Assembly: GCA_964577205.1 (NCBI GenBank)
Contig: CAZNYG010000086.1
Coordinates: 1-7,406 of the forward strand
From: CAZNYG01 sp964577205
GTDB lineage: Bacteria; Elusimicrobiota; Endomicrobiia; Endomicrobiales; CAIRNS01
Length of the DNA: 7,406 bases
Reading direction: 5' to 3'
Shown: piece by piece, positions 1 to 5,476 of the stretch
Layout of the letters: the number at the start of each line of letters is the position of its first letter
Numbering within the stretch: position 1 is the stretch's first letter
Program-made: the position numbers and the translations under genes
The notes under the pieces: generated by a model
What the model was told of the DNA's origin: nothing
What the model saw: the letters and a program-made list of their open reading frames with translations, nothing else
The model's database searches: none

Positions 1-3
1 ATT

Positions 4-14
4 TATGATATAAT
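4..14 (+). promoter_or_regulatory. Candidate -10 region upstream of the first gene
   Basis: The stretch contains TATGAT (4-9) overlapping a perfect TATAAT (9-14). Start points would fall near 16 or 21, giving a very short leader that begins at or just before the AGGAGG ribosome binding site. Any -35 box lies outside the window, so this is a candidate only. Confidence 0.35.
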
Positions 15-31
15 AAGAAGAGGAGGGTATC

Positions 32-295
32 ATGGAAAATACTTCTCAATTAGTGCAATGCAAAGGGTTTAATCTTGTGTTTGTTTCGGAAGACAGATAT
101 TATCTTTTTAAGGAAGGGCAATGGACAGAGATACCGTCCATGCTATCGACCATTTGGGAAATATTTTCAGATGCTGTCGTAAAAAGTTTGATGAAAAGCG
201 GCTATTTGCCGAAAAAAGTTCCCAGCGGCATGAAGATCCCGAATCTCGACCTGATCGGCGAATCGACATTGAACAATCTGGCGCATACGGCGTGA
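32..295 (+). CDS. Small hypothetical protein, 87 residues
   Basis: I do not recognise this protein. The start is well supported: a consensus AGGAGG (21-26) sits five bases before the ATG, and a TATAAT-like box lies just upstream. The product has no signal peptide, no convincing membrane segment and no metal-binding cysteine cluster (a single Cys at residue 10). The first half has an alternating hydrophobic pattern (FNLVFVSEDRYYLF, about residues 13-26) that could form beta strands. The middle (about 34-58) could be a helix. The C-terminal part is Pro/Lys/Gly-containing (GYLPKKVPSGMKIPNL). The DNA is visibly richer in A+T than the genes to its right. It ends before a strong terminator, so it is probably the end of its own transcript, and any operon partners would lie left of the window. 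The coding call is good; the function is unknown. Confidence 0.75.
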   Translation: MENTSQLVQCKGFNLVFVSEDRYYLFKEGQWTEIPSMLSTIWEIFSDAVVKSLMKSGYLPKKVPSGMKIPNLDLIGESTLNNLAHTA

Positions 296-296
296 T

Positions 297-327
297 CTGA
301 CAGCACTTAAAGGATTTTTTGTCTAAA
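297..327 (+). promoter_or_regulatory. Weak candidate promoter for the RRM gene
   Basis: CTGACA (297-302, 5 of 6 to TTGACA) is followed after 19 bases by TCTAAA (322-327, 4 of 6 to TATAAT). The spacing is longer than ideal. If used, transcription would start near 334, upstream of the hairpin at 349-371, so the RRM mRNA would carry that terminator in a leader of about 74 bases. This is inference from pattern matching only. Confidence 0.2.
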
Positions 328-348
328 AAATTACACAGAGCTTACAGA

Positions 349-379
349 CTACACCGCACTGCGCGGTGTAGTTTTTTTT
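349..379 (+). terminator. Strong intrinsic terminator, possibly an attenuator
   Basis: CTACACCGC (349-357) pairs perfectly with GCGGTGTAG (363-371) to make a nine-base-pair stem with a five-base loop. Eight consecutive T residues follow (372-379). It is a textbook Rho-independent terminator for plus-strand transcription. It lies 53 bases after the stop of the first gene but only 28 bases before the ATG of the RRM gene. It may therefore simply end the first transcript, or act as a conditional terminator within the RRM leader. Confidence 0.9.
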
Positions 380-407
380 CTCAATCGTAACATATAAAAG
401 GGGTAAC

Positions 408-1442
408 ATGAATATTCTAGTACGCAATTTGTGTGACGAGGTAACGGAAGCAGTATTAATGGCTGCGTTCCAGCGGTTCGGAACGGTGGGATCGGTTTCT
501 ATCATGATCGATAAAGCAAGCGGACAATCCAGGGGATTCGGATTCGTCGAAATGCCGGACGAAACTGAAGCGAAATCGGCGATAGCAGCCCTGCATCACA
601 AAAATCTGGAAGGCCGGAAAATAAGAGTTAAAGAAGCGAACCCGAATTATGGCGTAGCTTTCTATACTGAAGGCGAAGGGGCGGTAGCCGTGGAACAAAA
701 ACTTGTTCAGACACATCCCGACAAGCGGCCGGCTGCTCCGACGGAAAAACGTGAGTTTGAACCGCGCCGTGAACGCAGCTTTGACAAACAGAAAGAACGC
801 GCGGGCGACAGGCGGGAGTTTAAGCCCCGGGGTGAAAGAAGCAGTAAACCGTACTCTCGGTTCCCGGCGCGCGAAGGAGCAAGCCGCGATTTCAAACCGC
901 GTGGAGAACAGGGCGCGAGAACTGGTTTTAAACCCCGGGGTGAAGGAAACTTCGGACCGCGAAGCACGGGCGAAAGAAGCAGCAGGCCTTACTCCGGATT
1001 CCCGACACGCGAGGGCAGCCAGCGCGATTTCAGGCCGCGCGACGGACAGGCGCCGGGAAGCCAGGGTGAAAGATCCGGTTTTAAGCCTCGGGGAGAAAGA
1101 AGCTTTAGAGAGCGGAGCGCGGGCGAAAGAAGCGGCAGGCCATACTCCCGGCCCCCGTCTCGTGAAGGCAGCGGACGTGATTTCAAACCCCGTGGACCGC
1201 AGGGACCGGGAAGTCAGGGCGAAAGCTCCGGCTTTAAGCCTCGCGGAGAACGCAGCTTTGAAAGATATAGATCGGACAGCAGAAGTAAAGGAAGCGGACC
1301 GGGATCCGGCCCGCGCGGCGAAAGGAGCTTCGGACAGCGAAGCTCAGGCGGCGGAAAAAGCAGTAAGCCATTTTCCCGGTTTTCGCGGCAAGGCAGCGGC
1401 GGAAGGGATTTTAAGCCACGAGGTGAAAAGCCCCGCTCATAG
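408..1442 (+). CDS. RNA-binding protein: RRM domain plus Arg/Gly-rich repeat tail
   Basis: The N-terminal ~78 residues form an RNA recognition motif. RNP2 is ILVRNL (3-8) and RNP1 is RGFGFVEM (42-49), with the two aromatic residues that normally stack on RNA bases. Related bacterial RRM proteins bind single-stranded RNA and often respond to cold or stress. Residues from about 110 to 344 form a low-complexity tail rich in Arg, Gly, Ser, Lys and Phe. The core FKPRG occurs seven times (Phe at 138, 162, 174, 225, 259, 276 and 335), with degenerate copies between. A larger unit of roughly 40-60 residues (GERSS-[KR]PYS-x-PxREG-x-RDFKPRG) appears about four times. Such tails are usually disordered and add non-specific RNA binding or promote condensates. 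The start has AAGGGG (398-403), four bases before the ATG. Single-RRM bacterial proteins are usually only about 80-120 residues, so the 235-residue tail is unusual. The RNA targets are unknown. Confidence 0.9.
   Translation: MNILVRNLCDEVTEAVLMAAFQRFGTVGSVSIMIDKASGQSRGFGFVEMPDETEAKSAIAALHHKNLEGRKIRVKEANPNYGVAFYTEGEGAVAVEQKLVQTHPDKRPAAPTEKREFEPRRERSFDKQKERAGDRREFKPRGERSSKPYSRFPAREGASRDFKPRGEQGARTGFKPRGEGNFGPRSTGERSSRPYSGFPTREGSQRDFRPRDGQAPGSQGERSGFKPRGERSFRERSAGERSGRPYSRPPSREGSGRDFKPRGPQGPGSQGESSGFKPRGERSFERYRSDSRSKGSGPGSGPRGERSFGQRSSGGGKSSKPFSRFSRQGSGGRDFKPRGEKPRS
816..1427 (+). repeat. Coding repeat region, FKPRG(E) units
   Basis: The region holds seven exact FKPRG motifs plus degenerate forms (RDFRPRDG, GPRGERSF) within the RRM protein's tail. 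The 15-base segments that encode the seven exact copies begin at 819, 891, 927, 1080, 1182, 1233 and 1410. All seven differ from one another at synonymous positions: Pro uses CCC, CCG, CCT and CCA, and Arg uses CGG, CGT, CGC and CGA. The repetition is therefore clearer in protein than in DNA, which suggests an old expansion held by selection on the protein rather than recent slippage. Confidence 0.85.
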
Positions 1443-1472
1443 GCGATACACAAAATTTCAAATAATATCGCC
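1442..1472. other. Weak hairpin across a convergent gene junction
   Basis: GGCGATA (1442-1448) is the reverse complement of TATCGCC (1466-1472), a seven-base-pair stem with a 17-base A/T-rich loop. It spans the 15-base gap between the tail-to-tail ends of the RRM and Fe-S genes. No T-run follows on either strand, so it is a poor candidate for an intrinsic terminator. It is the only secondary structure I see at this junction. Confidence 0.25.
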
Positions 1473-2282
1473 CTGTAAAGAAATCGTATATTCCTTGAGC
1501 GCAATGATCTTTCCCGACTGCTGCAGCGCTTCGGTGACCATAGGCTCCACTGCGCAGCAGGGTACCTCCAGATGCACGACGGTAACTGAATGTATGGAGT
1601 GATGTGAAAAAATGTTTGTCAGTTTTTCCATGTAAGCTTCGTTGCTCTTGTCGAGTTTGGGGCAGAATATGATAAGCACCCTGCCTTTAAGAAAGCGCTG
1701 GTGAAAATTGCCGTACGTGAAGGGAACGCAGTCCGCGGCTATCACAATATCGGCGTTTTCAAAATAGGGAGCGGACGGGTTTATCAGCGCAAGTTGTACC
1801 GGCCAGTTTCTCAACTCGGAACCGGTCGGTGCCGCAGAAGTGTTGGCGGGATCGGCAGACGAAGGACGTTCCGGTAAAGAAACGGTCCGTCCGCCGGGAC
1901 AACCGCAGGGCTCCGCCGGCTTCTCTTTGAGGCCCGGAACGGGAATGCCCGCTTTTATTAAATATCCTTGCGCCTGGCGGAAGTATTCGTCCTGTCCGTG
2001 CTCTTTGAGATGTGCCAGGTGCGCTGCGATAACCGCCGGCCCGCCCTGAACAACACGGTCCATGGCCTTGTTTTCATCGTAAGGTTCGGCTTCACGCTGT
2101 TCTATAGTGATGGCATCCTGCGGACAGTGGCCGATACAGGCGCCGAGCCCGTCGCACAAAAGATCGCTGACAACGTGCGCTTTTCCGTTGATGATCTGCA
2201 GCGCTCCTTCCGGACAGTTAGGAACGCAAGCTCCGCACCCATTGCACTTATCCTGATCGATGTTAATAATATCCCGTTTCAT
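1458..2282 (-). CDS. Ferredoxin-like 4Fe-4S protein with cysteine-rich C-terminal domain
   Basis: This looks like an electron-transfer or redox protein of a family common in anaerobes and usually annotated only as a 4Fe-4S dicluster protein. The first cluster motif is complete (C13, C16, C19, C23, in CNGCGACVPNCP). The second reads CDGLGACIGHCP (C43, C49, C53), with Leu46 where the second Cys of a standard motif would be; as I recall, this CDGLGAC form is typical of the family. A GCPG motif (C126, C128) and a Pro/Ser/Ala-rich linker (about 133-157) follow. The C-terminal domain (about 158-274) carries ADCVPF (C185), CPKLD (C207) and VPCC (C242, C243), which could ligate another metal centre. 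The start is supported by GGAGAGGA (2289-2296). No signal peptide is seen, so it is probably cytoplasmic. Its redox partner is not encoded nearby; its role is unknown. Confidence 0.88.
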   Translation of the reverse strand: MKRDIINIDQDKCNGCGACVPNCPEGALQIINGKAHVVSDLLCDGLGACIGHCPQDAITIEQREAEPYDENKAMDRVVQGGPAVIAAHLAHLKEHGQDEYFRQAQGYLIKAGIPVPGLKEKPAEPCGCPGGRTVSLPERPSSADPANTSAAPTGSELRNWPVQLALINPSAPYFENADIVIAADCVPFTYGNFHQRFLKGRVLIIFCPKLDKSNEAYMEKLTNIFSHHSIHSVTVVHLEVPCCAVEPMVTEALQQSGKIIALKEYTISLQGDII

Positions 2283-2326
2283 GATCGTTCCTCTCCGGCC
2301 AACCTGTTTTTGTCTTCTATATGTAA

Positions 2327-2356
2327 AGTATGATTTATTTATACATGCCCCGTCAA
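2327..2356 (-). promoter_or_regulatory. Candidate promoter for the Fe-S protein gene
   Basis: On the minus strand TTGACG (2356-2351, 5 of 6 to the -35 consensus) is followed after 18 bases by CATACT (2332-2327, 4 of 6 to TATAAT). The start point would be near 2320, giving a leader of about 38 bases that contains the GGAGAGGA ribosome binding site. It sits in the 121-base divergent region shared with the MATE gene, where I find no convincing plus-strand promoter. Confidence 0.4.
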
Positions 2357-2403
2357 GCCGGTTTGCGCCGCGGCCGGTAATTTACACACTTTAAGGAAAA
2401 CGT

Positions 2404-3789
2404 ATGAAAGATTTTACTACCGGTAATATTCCGAAATTAATGCTGACGTTTCTTGTGCCGATCCTGCTGAGCAATATGCTGCAGGCGATGTACGTGCTTA
2501 TCGACGCGATATGGGCGGGACGCCTGCTCGGATCCGCGGGTGTAGCCATAGTCGCGACCGGTATGCCGGTCATTTTCCTCTTATCTTCACTGGTCGCGGG
2601 GCTGGTAATAGGATCATCGATCCTCGCGGGGCAGGCCTTCGGTTCCCGCAACCGGGAAATGCTTTCCGACATTATTTCAAGTTCGGCTATCGGCATGACG
2701 ATATTATCCATCGTATTATCTGTCATCGGCGTAGCGGTATGCAAACCTTTGCTCCGGCTTATCAATACACCGGCACCGCTTTTCCATGGGGCATACGTGT
2801 TTCTCTCCCTCATTATCGGCGGGATGACGCTCAGCGTGTGGGTCCAGTGGTTTTCTTCCATAATGAATGCCGCGGGTGACGCGAAGACCCCGTTCCGGAT
2901 ACTGCTCGTTTCCCTTGGGTTGAACGCCGTGCTGGCACCGGTACTTATAACCGGCGCGGGAGTTTTCCCTCCGCTCGGCATTGCGGGTTCAGCGCTTTCC
3001 ACCATAACGGCAAATTTTGTGGCCGCGGTCATCTGCCTGATAACGTGGCGCAATCATCGCCTTTCCGAGATAGCGCCGTTCCGTTTCAAGGTACATGAGG
3101 CAACTCTGCGGGCTATTATCGCGGTGGGGCTTCCCATGGCGCTGCAAATGATAATCGTATCGTCCAGCTTTCTTTTTATACTCTCTCTCGCTAACAAGTT
3201 CGGAGCGAGCGTCACCGCGGCCTTCGGTATCGGCAGCCGGGTTGACCAGTTTGCGTTCCTTGCCATATTCGCGGTAGCCGCGTCGATATCCGCGATGACC
3301 GCGCAGAACATCGGCGCGGGAACTATTGAACGCGTGCGCGAAATTATACGGTGGGGCCTGATCATTTCGATCGGGATCTCGCTCGCTTTCTCGGGCGCGG
3401 TACTTCTGATGCCGGATATGATCGCCAGGCTTTTCACCCACGATCCTACGGTCATTGGACTGACACGCCACTATTTCTTTTACGTTGCGTTCAGTTACGT
3501 GGCACTTGCGGTCACCTTCGCTTACCAGGGCGTGCTGCGGGGGGCAGGCGACACCATCGGCTCGTTCATCATGATAGCCTGCAGCATGATATTTCTGCGG
3601 GTTCCCCTGTGCTACGTGCTTTCCCACTACACAGGCATGCGTGAGAACGGCCTCTGGGCGGGTATTACCATCAGCGCAGCAGCCGGCGCGATCGCTTTTG
3701 TGATGTATTATGCAAGCGGAAAATGGAAGGAACGCAGCACCAGGATAGCCATCCGGACGGGGAGCGACACACAGCCCGTCATTAATTAA
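2404..3789 (+). CDS. MATE-family multidrug/cation efflux transporter
   Basis: This is an inner-membrane antiporter of the MatE family, which exports drugs or other organic cations in exchange for Na+ or H+. Its 461 residues match the usual 440-480. About twelve hydrophobic segments are visible, roughly at residues 13-33, 46-70, 92-112, 128-150, 165-185, 192-214, 236-262, 272-297, 314-336, 354-376, 386-407 and 416-437. Two MatE halves are apparent. The first opens with TGNIPKLMLTFLVPILLSNM and carries Asp34 in TM1 (LIDAIWAGRLLG), an acidic position often important for cation coupling. Family-typical loops GDAKTP (158-163), MTAQNIGAG (298-306) and RGAGDT (379-384) are present. The start is backed by AAGGA (2393-2397), six bases before the ATG. 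The gene stands alone, with no adjacent regulator to hint at a substrate. The specific substrate and coupling ion cannot be read from sequence. Confidence 0.95.
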   Translation: MKDFTTGNIPKLMLTFLVPILLSNMLQAMYVLIDAIWAGRLLGSAGVAIVATGMPVIFLLSSLVAGLVIGSSILAGQAFGSRNREMLSDIISSSAIGMTILSIVLSVIGVAVCKPLLRLINTPAPLFHGAYVFLSLIIGGMTLSVWVQWFSSIMNAAGDAKTPFRILLVSLGLNAVLAPVLITGAGVFPPLGIAGSALSTITANFVAAVICLITWRNHRLSEIAPFRFKVHEATLRAIIAVGLPMALQMIIVSSSFLFILSLANKFGASVTAAFGIGSRVDQFAFLAIFAVAASISAMTAQNIGAGTIERVREIIRWGLIISIGISLAFSGAVLLMPDMIARLFTHDPTVIGLTRHYFFYVAFSYVALAVTFAYQGVLRGAGDTIGSFIMIACSMIFLRVPLCYVLSHYTGMRENGLWAGITISAAAGAIAFVMYYASGKWKERSTRIAIRTGSDTQPVIN

Positions 3790-3792
3790 TAC

Positions 3793-3911
3793 GGCGTTCT
3801 TGTGTTCGTGAGTTCTCGTGTTCTCGAGCTAACTGTATAAATTAAATCTGATAAGCGCCTTGTTGTTCAACACAAGAACACAAGAACCCGAGAACTCGAG
3901 AACGCCTTTTT
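3793..3911 (+). repeat. Octamer-built long inverted repeat; probable terminator of the MATE gene
   Basis: The left arm (3793-3828) is GGC followed by four tandem octamers: GTTCTTGT, GTTCGTGA, GTTCTCGT and GTTCTCGA. The right arm (3871-3906), read on the minus strand, is GGC followed by GTTCTCGA, GTTCTCGG, GTTCTTGT and GTTCTTGT. The arms are complementary at 28 of 36 positions, plus two G-U wobbles in plus-strand RNA. They are separated by a 42-base A/T-rich loop. TTTTT (3907-3911) follows the right arm, so the structure could end MATE transcription. On the minus strand no T-run follows, so it is less likely to terminate rmuC. It fills almost all of the 131-base gap between convergent genes. 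The octamer design is unlike a simple terminator and resembles a dispersed intergenic palindromic element. Confidence 0.75.
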
Positions 3912-3920
3912 GTTGTAATG

Positions 3921-5003
3921 TTATTGCGGTAGCGCCGTAGGAGTGGTGGTTTCGTCGCCGGTGCCGATAAGGCGGTCGCCGAAGTTGTTCAGGCGGCGGG
4001 ATGAGTCGTCGTATTTGTTCTTGAGGTTGGTGATGTGCTTGCCCATGACGTCGAACTCTTCCTGAAAGCGGGCGAAGTCGCCTTTAAGGCGGGCAAGATG
4101 AGAAATGATGTCCTGGGCGCTCTTTTCGATGCGCAGGCCGCGAAGCCCGAGCACGATAGCCTGCAGGTACGCATAGAAAGAGTTGGGTGAAACCGGAATG
4201 ACCTTGCGCGTAAGCGCGTACACGCAGATGCTGCTTTCGTCGCCGAACGCGTCGTCCTTGATGATGGTTTCGTAGTACACGTTCTCAGCGGGAATGTACA
4301 TCAGCGCGAAATCGAACGTGCCTTCGTCGGGCAGGATATATTTGGCGGCGATCGCGTCTATGTGTTTCTTTACATCGCCCGCGAACTTTTTGCGCAGGGC
4401 CTTGCGGTCAGCGTCGTTTTCCGCGGCGACGATACGGGAGAAATTTTCAAGAGGGAATTTCGCGTCCACCGGCACCATGCCCTGGCCGAGATGAATGACC
4501 GCGTCAACGATCTCGCCGCTATTGAACTTATGCTGGACCGCGTAGTGCGCGCTCGGCAACAGCTGGCCGAGAATATCTTCCAGAAGCAGTTCCCCCAGCC
4601 CGCCGCGCATCTTGGGCGACTTGAGGATCTCCTGCAGGCCCGCGATATCCTTGCCGATCTCGAAGATGCGCTCCGACGCCTGACTGAGCGACCCGAGCCC
4701 TTTGTGCACGTCCGCGACGACGCGCGCGGCGTTGTCGAGCCGTTCGCCCATGGTCTTCTGGGCGGCGGCCATCTGCCCGGTGACCGAACCAAGCTGCGTG
4801 TTGACCTGCTCGATAATGGAGACCAGCTGCTTGTTGACGCTGTCCGTATTGCGGGAAAGGCTGTCCGCCATCTGCTGGCGCAGCCCGTCCAACTGTTGCT
4901 GGAGCATGGCCGCGGATTGGTCTTGAACGGGAGGTTTCCTGAGCTGCAACAACACGAACACGACAAGGACGATAAGGATGGCAAGAAGCACAATGATAGC
5001 CAT
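3921..5003 (-). CDS. rmuC: RmuC family DNA recombination protein
   Basis: RmuC proteins limit inversions and other rearrangements at repeats and are predicted to have a nuclease-like fold; the biochemical activity is not settled. Residues 2-20 form one N-terminal membrane anchor. Residues about 30-125 are a Gln/Ala-rich coiled-coil region. The conserved RmuC domain spans about 115-345, with GGLGELLLEDIL (134-145), a PVDAKFP block (178-184) and LMYIPAE (234-240). Asp167 and Asp180-x-Lys182 fit the pattern of a PD-(D/E)xK-type core, which is my inference. At 360 residues it is shorter than the E. coli protein (about 475). No upstream in-frame ATG, GTG or TTG start exists before a TAA six codons back, and no Shine-Dalgarno precedes the ATG; a consensus extended -10 box lies where it would give a leaderless mRNA. 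It ends in a short Thr/Pro tail. Confidence 0.93.
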   Translation of the reverse strand: MAIIVLLAILIVLVVFVLLQLRKPPVQDQSAAMLQQQLDGLRQQMADSLSRNTDSVNKQLVSIIEQVNTQLGSVTGQMAAAQKTMGERLDNAARVVADVHKGLGSLSQASERIFEIGKDIAGLQEILKSPKMRGGLGELLLEDILGQLLPSAHYAVQHKFNSGEIVDAVIHLGQGMVPVDAKFPLENFSRIVAAENDADRKALRKKFAGDVKKHIDAIAAKYILPDEGTFDFALMYIPAENVYYETIIKDDAFGDESSICVYALTRKVIPVSPNSFYAYLQAIVLGLRGLRIEKSAQDIISHLARLKGDFARFQEEFDVMGKHITNLKNKYDDSSRRLNNFGDRLIGTGDETTTPTALPQ

Positions 5004-5022
5004 ATCGGCATTATAGCATATT
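4993..5022 (+). promoter_or_regulatory. Weak candidate promoter for the yjbQ-family gene
   Basis: ATGATA (4993-4998, 4 of 6 to the -35 consensus) and CATATT (5017-5022, 4 of 6 to TATAAT) are separated by 18 bases. They would start transcription near 5029, with GAGG (5033-5036) as the ribosome binding site. The box lies within the first codons of rmuC and overlaps its promoter face to face. Support is weak; it is offered because the divergent gap is only 38 bases and must hold a promoter if yjbQ is expressed independently. Confidence 0.2.
5010..5018 (-). promoter_or_regulatory. Extended -10 promoter of rmuC (possible leaderless start)
   Basis: On the minus strand TGCTATAAT (5018-5010) is a perfect extended -10 element (TGnTATAAT). 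No good -35 is present (AACCTC at 17-base spacing), as is usual for extended -10 promoters. Counting seven bases from the last T gives +1 at 5003, exactly the A of the rmuC ATG. There is no Shine-Dalgarno sequence between the two. Confidence 0.6.
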
Positions 5023-5041
5023 TAGAATAAGCGAGGTTTCC

Positions 5042-5458
5042 ATGAAATCCTGCCGAAAAGAGCTTTCCTTTAACACCCGTAGCCGGGTGGAATTGATCAA
5101 CATCACGTCCGAAGTGGAAACAGCTCTGCATTCGAGCGGCGTTAAGGAAGGCCTGTGCCTGGTGAACGCAATGCATATCACCGCCAGCGTCTTTATCAAC
5201 GATAACGAACCGGGCCTTCACCAGGATTACAAAGACTGGCTTGAAAAACTCGCGCCCCACGATCCGTCGCTGTACCGTCATAACAGCACCGGGGAAGACA
5301 ACGGCGACGCCCACCTGAAAAGACAGATCATGGGCAGGGAAGTCGTGATCGCGGTGACGAACGGTGAACTGGATCTCGGGCCTTGGGAACAGATCTTTTA
5401 CGGCGAGTTCGACGGAAGAAGAAGCAAACGGGTATTGATCAAAATAATTGGAGAATAG
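5042..5458 (+). CDS. yjbQ: YjbQ/UPF0047 family protein (TIGR00149)
   Basis: This is a small cytoplasmic protein of the widespread YjbQ family. The family is annotated as a secondary thiamine-phosphate synthase because the E. coli member can weakly replace ThiE; the true physiological role is uncertain. The 138 residues match the usual 130-140. Conserved features are visible: His45 in MHITASV, followed by the IND-NE segment (52-56); the GEDNGDAHLKRQIMG block (84-98) with His91; and LGPWEQIFYGEFDGRR (112-127). The conserved His, Glu and Asp residues line the putative active or metal site in the family. The start has GAGG (5033-5036), five bases before the ATG. It is divergent from rmuC across a 38-base gap and ends 18 bases from the recQ stop. 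No thiamine genes lie nearby, so the context gives no support for a thiamine role here. Confidence 0.93.
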   Translation: MKSCRKELSFNTRSRVELINITSEVETALHSSGVKEGLCLVNAMHITASVFINDNEPGLHQDYKDWLEKLAPHDPSLYRHNSTGEDNGDAHLKRQIMGREVVIAVTNGELDLGPWEQIFYGEFDGRRSKRVLIKIIGE

Positions 5459-5476
5459 AAGTATGTCCAACGGCGT

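Noticed and set aside
393..398. TATAAA just before the RRM gene as its -10 box.
   Set aside because: The start point would be near 405, after the AAGGGG Shine-Dalgarno, and no -35-like hexamer is found 16-18 bases upstream. Its position inside the ribosome binding region makes chance A/T richness more likely.
703..1602. A 299-codon open frame on the plus strand overlapping the RRM gene's tail in another frame.
   Set aside because: The repeat's codon composition keeps the alternative frame open. There is no ribosome binding site at its start, the product is low-complexity without a domain, and the RRM frame carries clear RNP motifs. It also overruns the Fe-S gene on the opposite strand.
1968..2333. 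A 121-codon plus-strand open frame opposite the start of the Fe-S gene.
   Set aside because: It is antisense to the two ferredoxin motifs and crosses the Fe-S gene's ribosome binding site and promoter. There is no supporting ribosome binding site or family resemblance.
3793..3906. The octamer repeats as a small CRISPR array.
   Set aside because: The units are eight bases long, contiguous without spacers, and inverted between arms. CRISPR repeats are longer, direct and separated by unique spacers, and no cas gene is present.
4362..5030. A 222-codon plus-strand open frame antisense to rmuC.
   Set aside because: rmuC is convincingly coding on the other strand. This frame follows its codon periodicity and shows no recognisable domain.
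4370..5470. A 366-codon minus-strand open frame overlapping yjbQ and rmuC.
   Set aside because: It is antisense to the well-conserved yjbQ and then runs out of frame through rmuC. Its second half is Arg/Ser-rich, typical of a shadow frame in G+C-rich DNA.
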